The notes under the pieces: model-generated
What the model saw: the letters and a program-made list of their open reading frames with translations, nothing else
The model's database searches: none
What the model was told of the DNA's origin: nothing
Part shown: positions 63,586 to 64,000 of the stretch, piece after piece
Layout of the letters: each line of letters starts with the position of its first letter
Position numbering within the stretch: the first letter of the stretch is position 1
Position numbers and translations under genes: made by a program
Origin: Methanobacterium aggregans
GTDB lineage: Archaea; Methanobacteriota; Methanobacteria; Methanobacteriales; Methanobacteriaceae
Direction of reading: 5' to 3'
NCBI RefSeq assembly: GCF_017874455.1
Contig: NZ_JAGGLN010000002.1
Location: forward strand, 310,001-374,000
Length of the DNA stretch: 64,000 bases

Positions 63586-63864
63586 AGCACTTGAACAGAG
63601 CAGAACTGCAGTTATTCTTGTTCAACGAAAATATTGAAAAAATGTAAAGTGAATATCTAGAAAAAAATCTACACCAATAACAACCATCCGAAGTTTGAAA
63701 TGGAACGTCATGAATCTAGTATCATACTGCACTTAAACGTTATAAAACAAAAAAAATAATCAAACATAATCACAGATTACGTGTTGATGAAAAAAAAACA
63801 TTATATTAAGATTAATTGACAAATAACAATATAAAAATAACTGAAGAGTCATTAAGGTGGTTTA

Positions 63865-64000
63865 GTGCCAGGATTACCTTCTGGAGCTTTTGCTCAAGTT
63901 ACGGGAACGCCAATTAGAACGAAAATTGGTTTAATTATCGATATAATCGTTGCAATCATATTTATAGTCTATTTTTTTGCATTCTATTGGTGGTTTTGGA
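63865..64000 (+). CDS. Small membrane protein, N-terminal part (runs off window)
   Basis: GTG 63865, with AAGGTGG four bases upstream, opens a frame that is still open at the window edge (45 codons seen). It reads VPGLPSGAFAQVTGTPIRTK, then a hydrophobic segment IGLIIDIIVAIIFIVYFFAF, then YWWFW. The first part lacks a signal-peptide cleavage pattern. The helix is near the N-terminus, so it is either a small membrane protein or the start of a larger one. No family is recognised. Confidence 0.55.
   Translation, partial: MPGLPSGAFAQVTGTPIRTKIGLIIDIIVAIIFIVYFFAFYWWFW

Overview
The window comes from a mesophilic hydrogenotrophic methanogen of the Methanobacteriales, most likely a Methanobacterium-like species. 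The support is the gene content: archaeal DnaG, TFB, Gar1, aRF1, aIF1A, eIF5A, DNA topoisomerase VI, the KEOPS subunit Cgi121, geranylgeranyl reductase, type II GAPDH, coenzyme F430 synthetase (CfbE) and Sep-tRNA:Cys-tRNA synthase. The DNA is AT-rich. Starts are often preceded by GGAGG or GGTGAT Shine-Dalgarno motifs, TTG and GTG starts are common, and genes often end in oligo-T stretches. I saw no rRNA, tRNA, CRISPR array, IS element or phage gene.

Layout. 1-6.4 kb: a truncated dnaG, a small Toprim protein, DUF211, an RraA-like protein, a lipid-flippase-like membrane protein, the overlapping gar1-tfb pair, a DUF2116 zinc-ribbon membrane protein and UMP kinase. 6.6-10.3 kb: an AT-rich two-gene cassette made of a rifampin-phosphotransferase-like dikinase and a CrtC/AttH-like (DUF7064-like) protein. 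10.6-18.6 kb: aRF1, then a long minus-strand series pdaD, suhB-like, nadK, cfbE, hemC, Gfo/Idh oxidoreductase and gfcR, joining arginine decarboxylation, NAD(P) homeostasis and tetrapyrrole/F430 synthesis. 18.9-23.8 kb: eIF5A, agmatinase, archaeal ornithine cyclodeaminase and adenine deaminase. Together with the divergent pdaD these give an arginine-agmatine-putrescine route beside the hypusine-bearing factor. 25.7-30.3 kb: the two halves of GMP synthase (guaAA, guaAB) separated by two mosaic DUF2142 membrane-protein paralogues.

30.5-42.4 kb: cupin, MsrB, NreA repair protein, a PLP-fold enzyme, Cgi121, citramalate synthase, tRNA G10 methyltransferase, geranylgeranyl reductase, a bPH2 membrane protein, UPF0280 and MoeA. 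42.9-49 kb: the archaeal housekeeping run aIF1A, RIO1, KH-domain Dim2/Krr1-like, top6B, top6A and type II GAPDH. 49-54.3 kb: a glycosyltransferase-like membrane protein overlapping a PHP protein, SepCysS, a GyrI-like protein and a methyltransferase.

54.3-60.4 kb is the most interesting regulatory area. An HTH-PAS-GAF-GAF regulator, split by an apparent frameshift, diverges from an operon of DUF169, a TusA-TusA-DsrE fusion and a small membrane protein. The interval between them carries one perfect 16-bp palindrome and two tandem 18-bp operator-like units. A SLC13-type anion transporter follows, with its own helically phased repeats and palindrome, then a frameshifted UspA. 60.5-64 kb holds a PAS-only protein with internal DNA repeats and several small membrane or zinc-ribbon proteins, one of them frameshifted. 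Three coding frame breaks lie in short homopolymer runs within 8 kb, so sequencing error has to be considered beside real decay.
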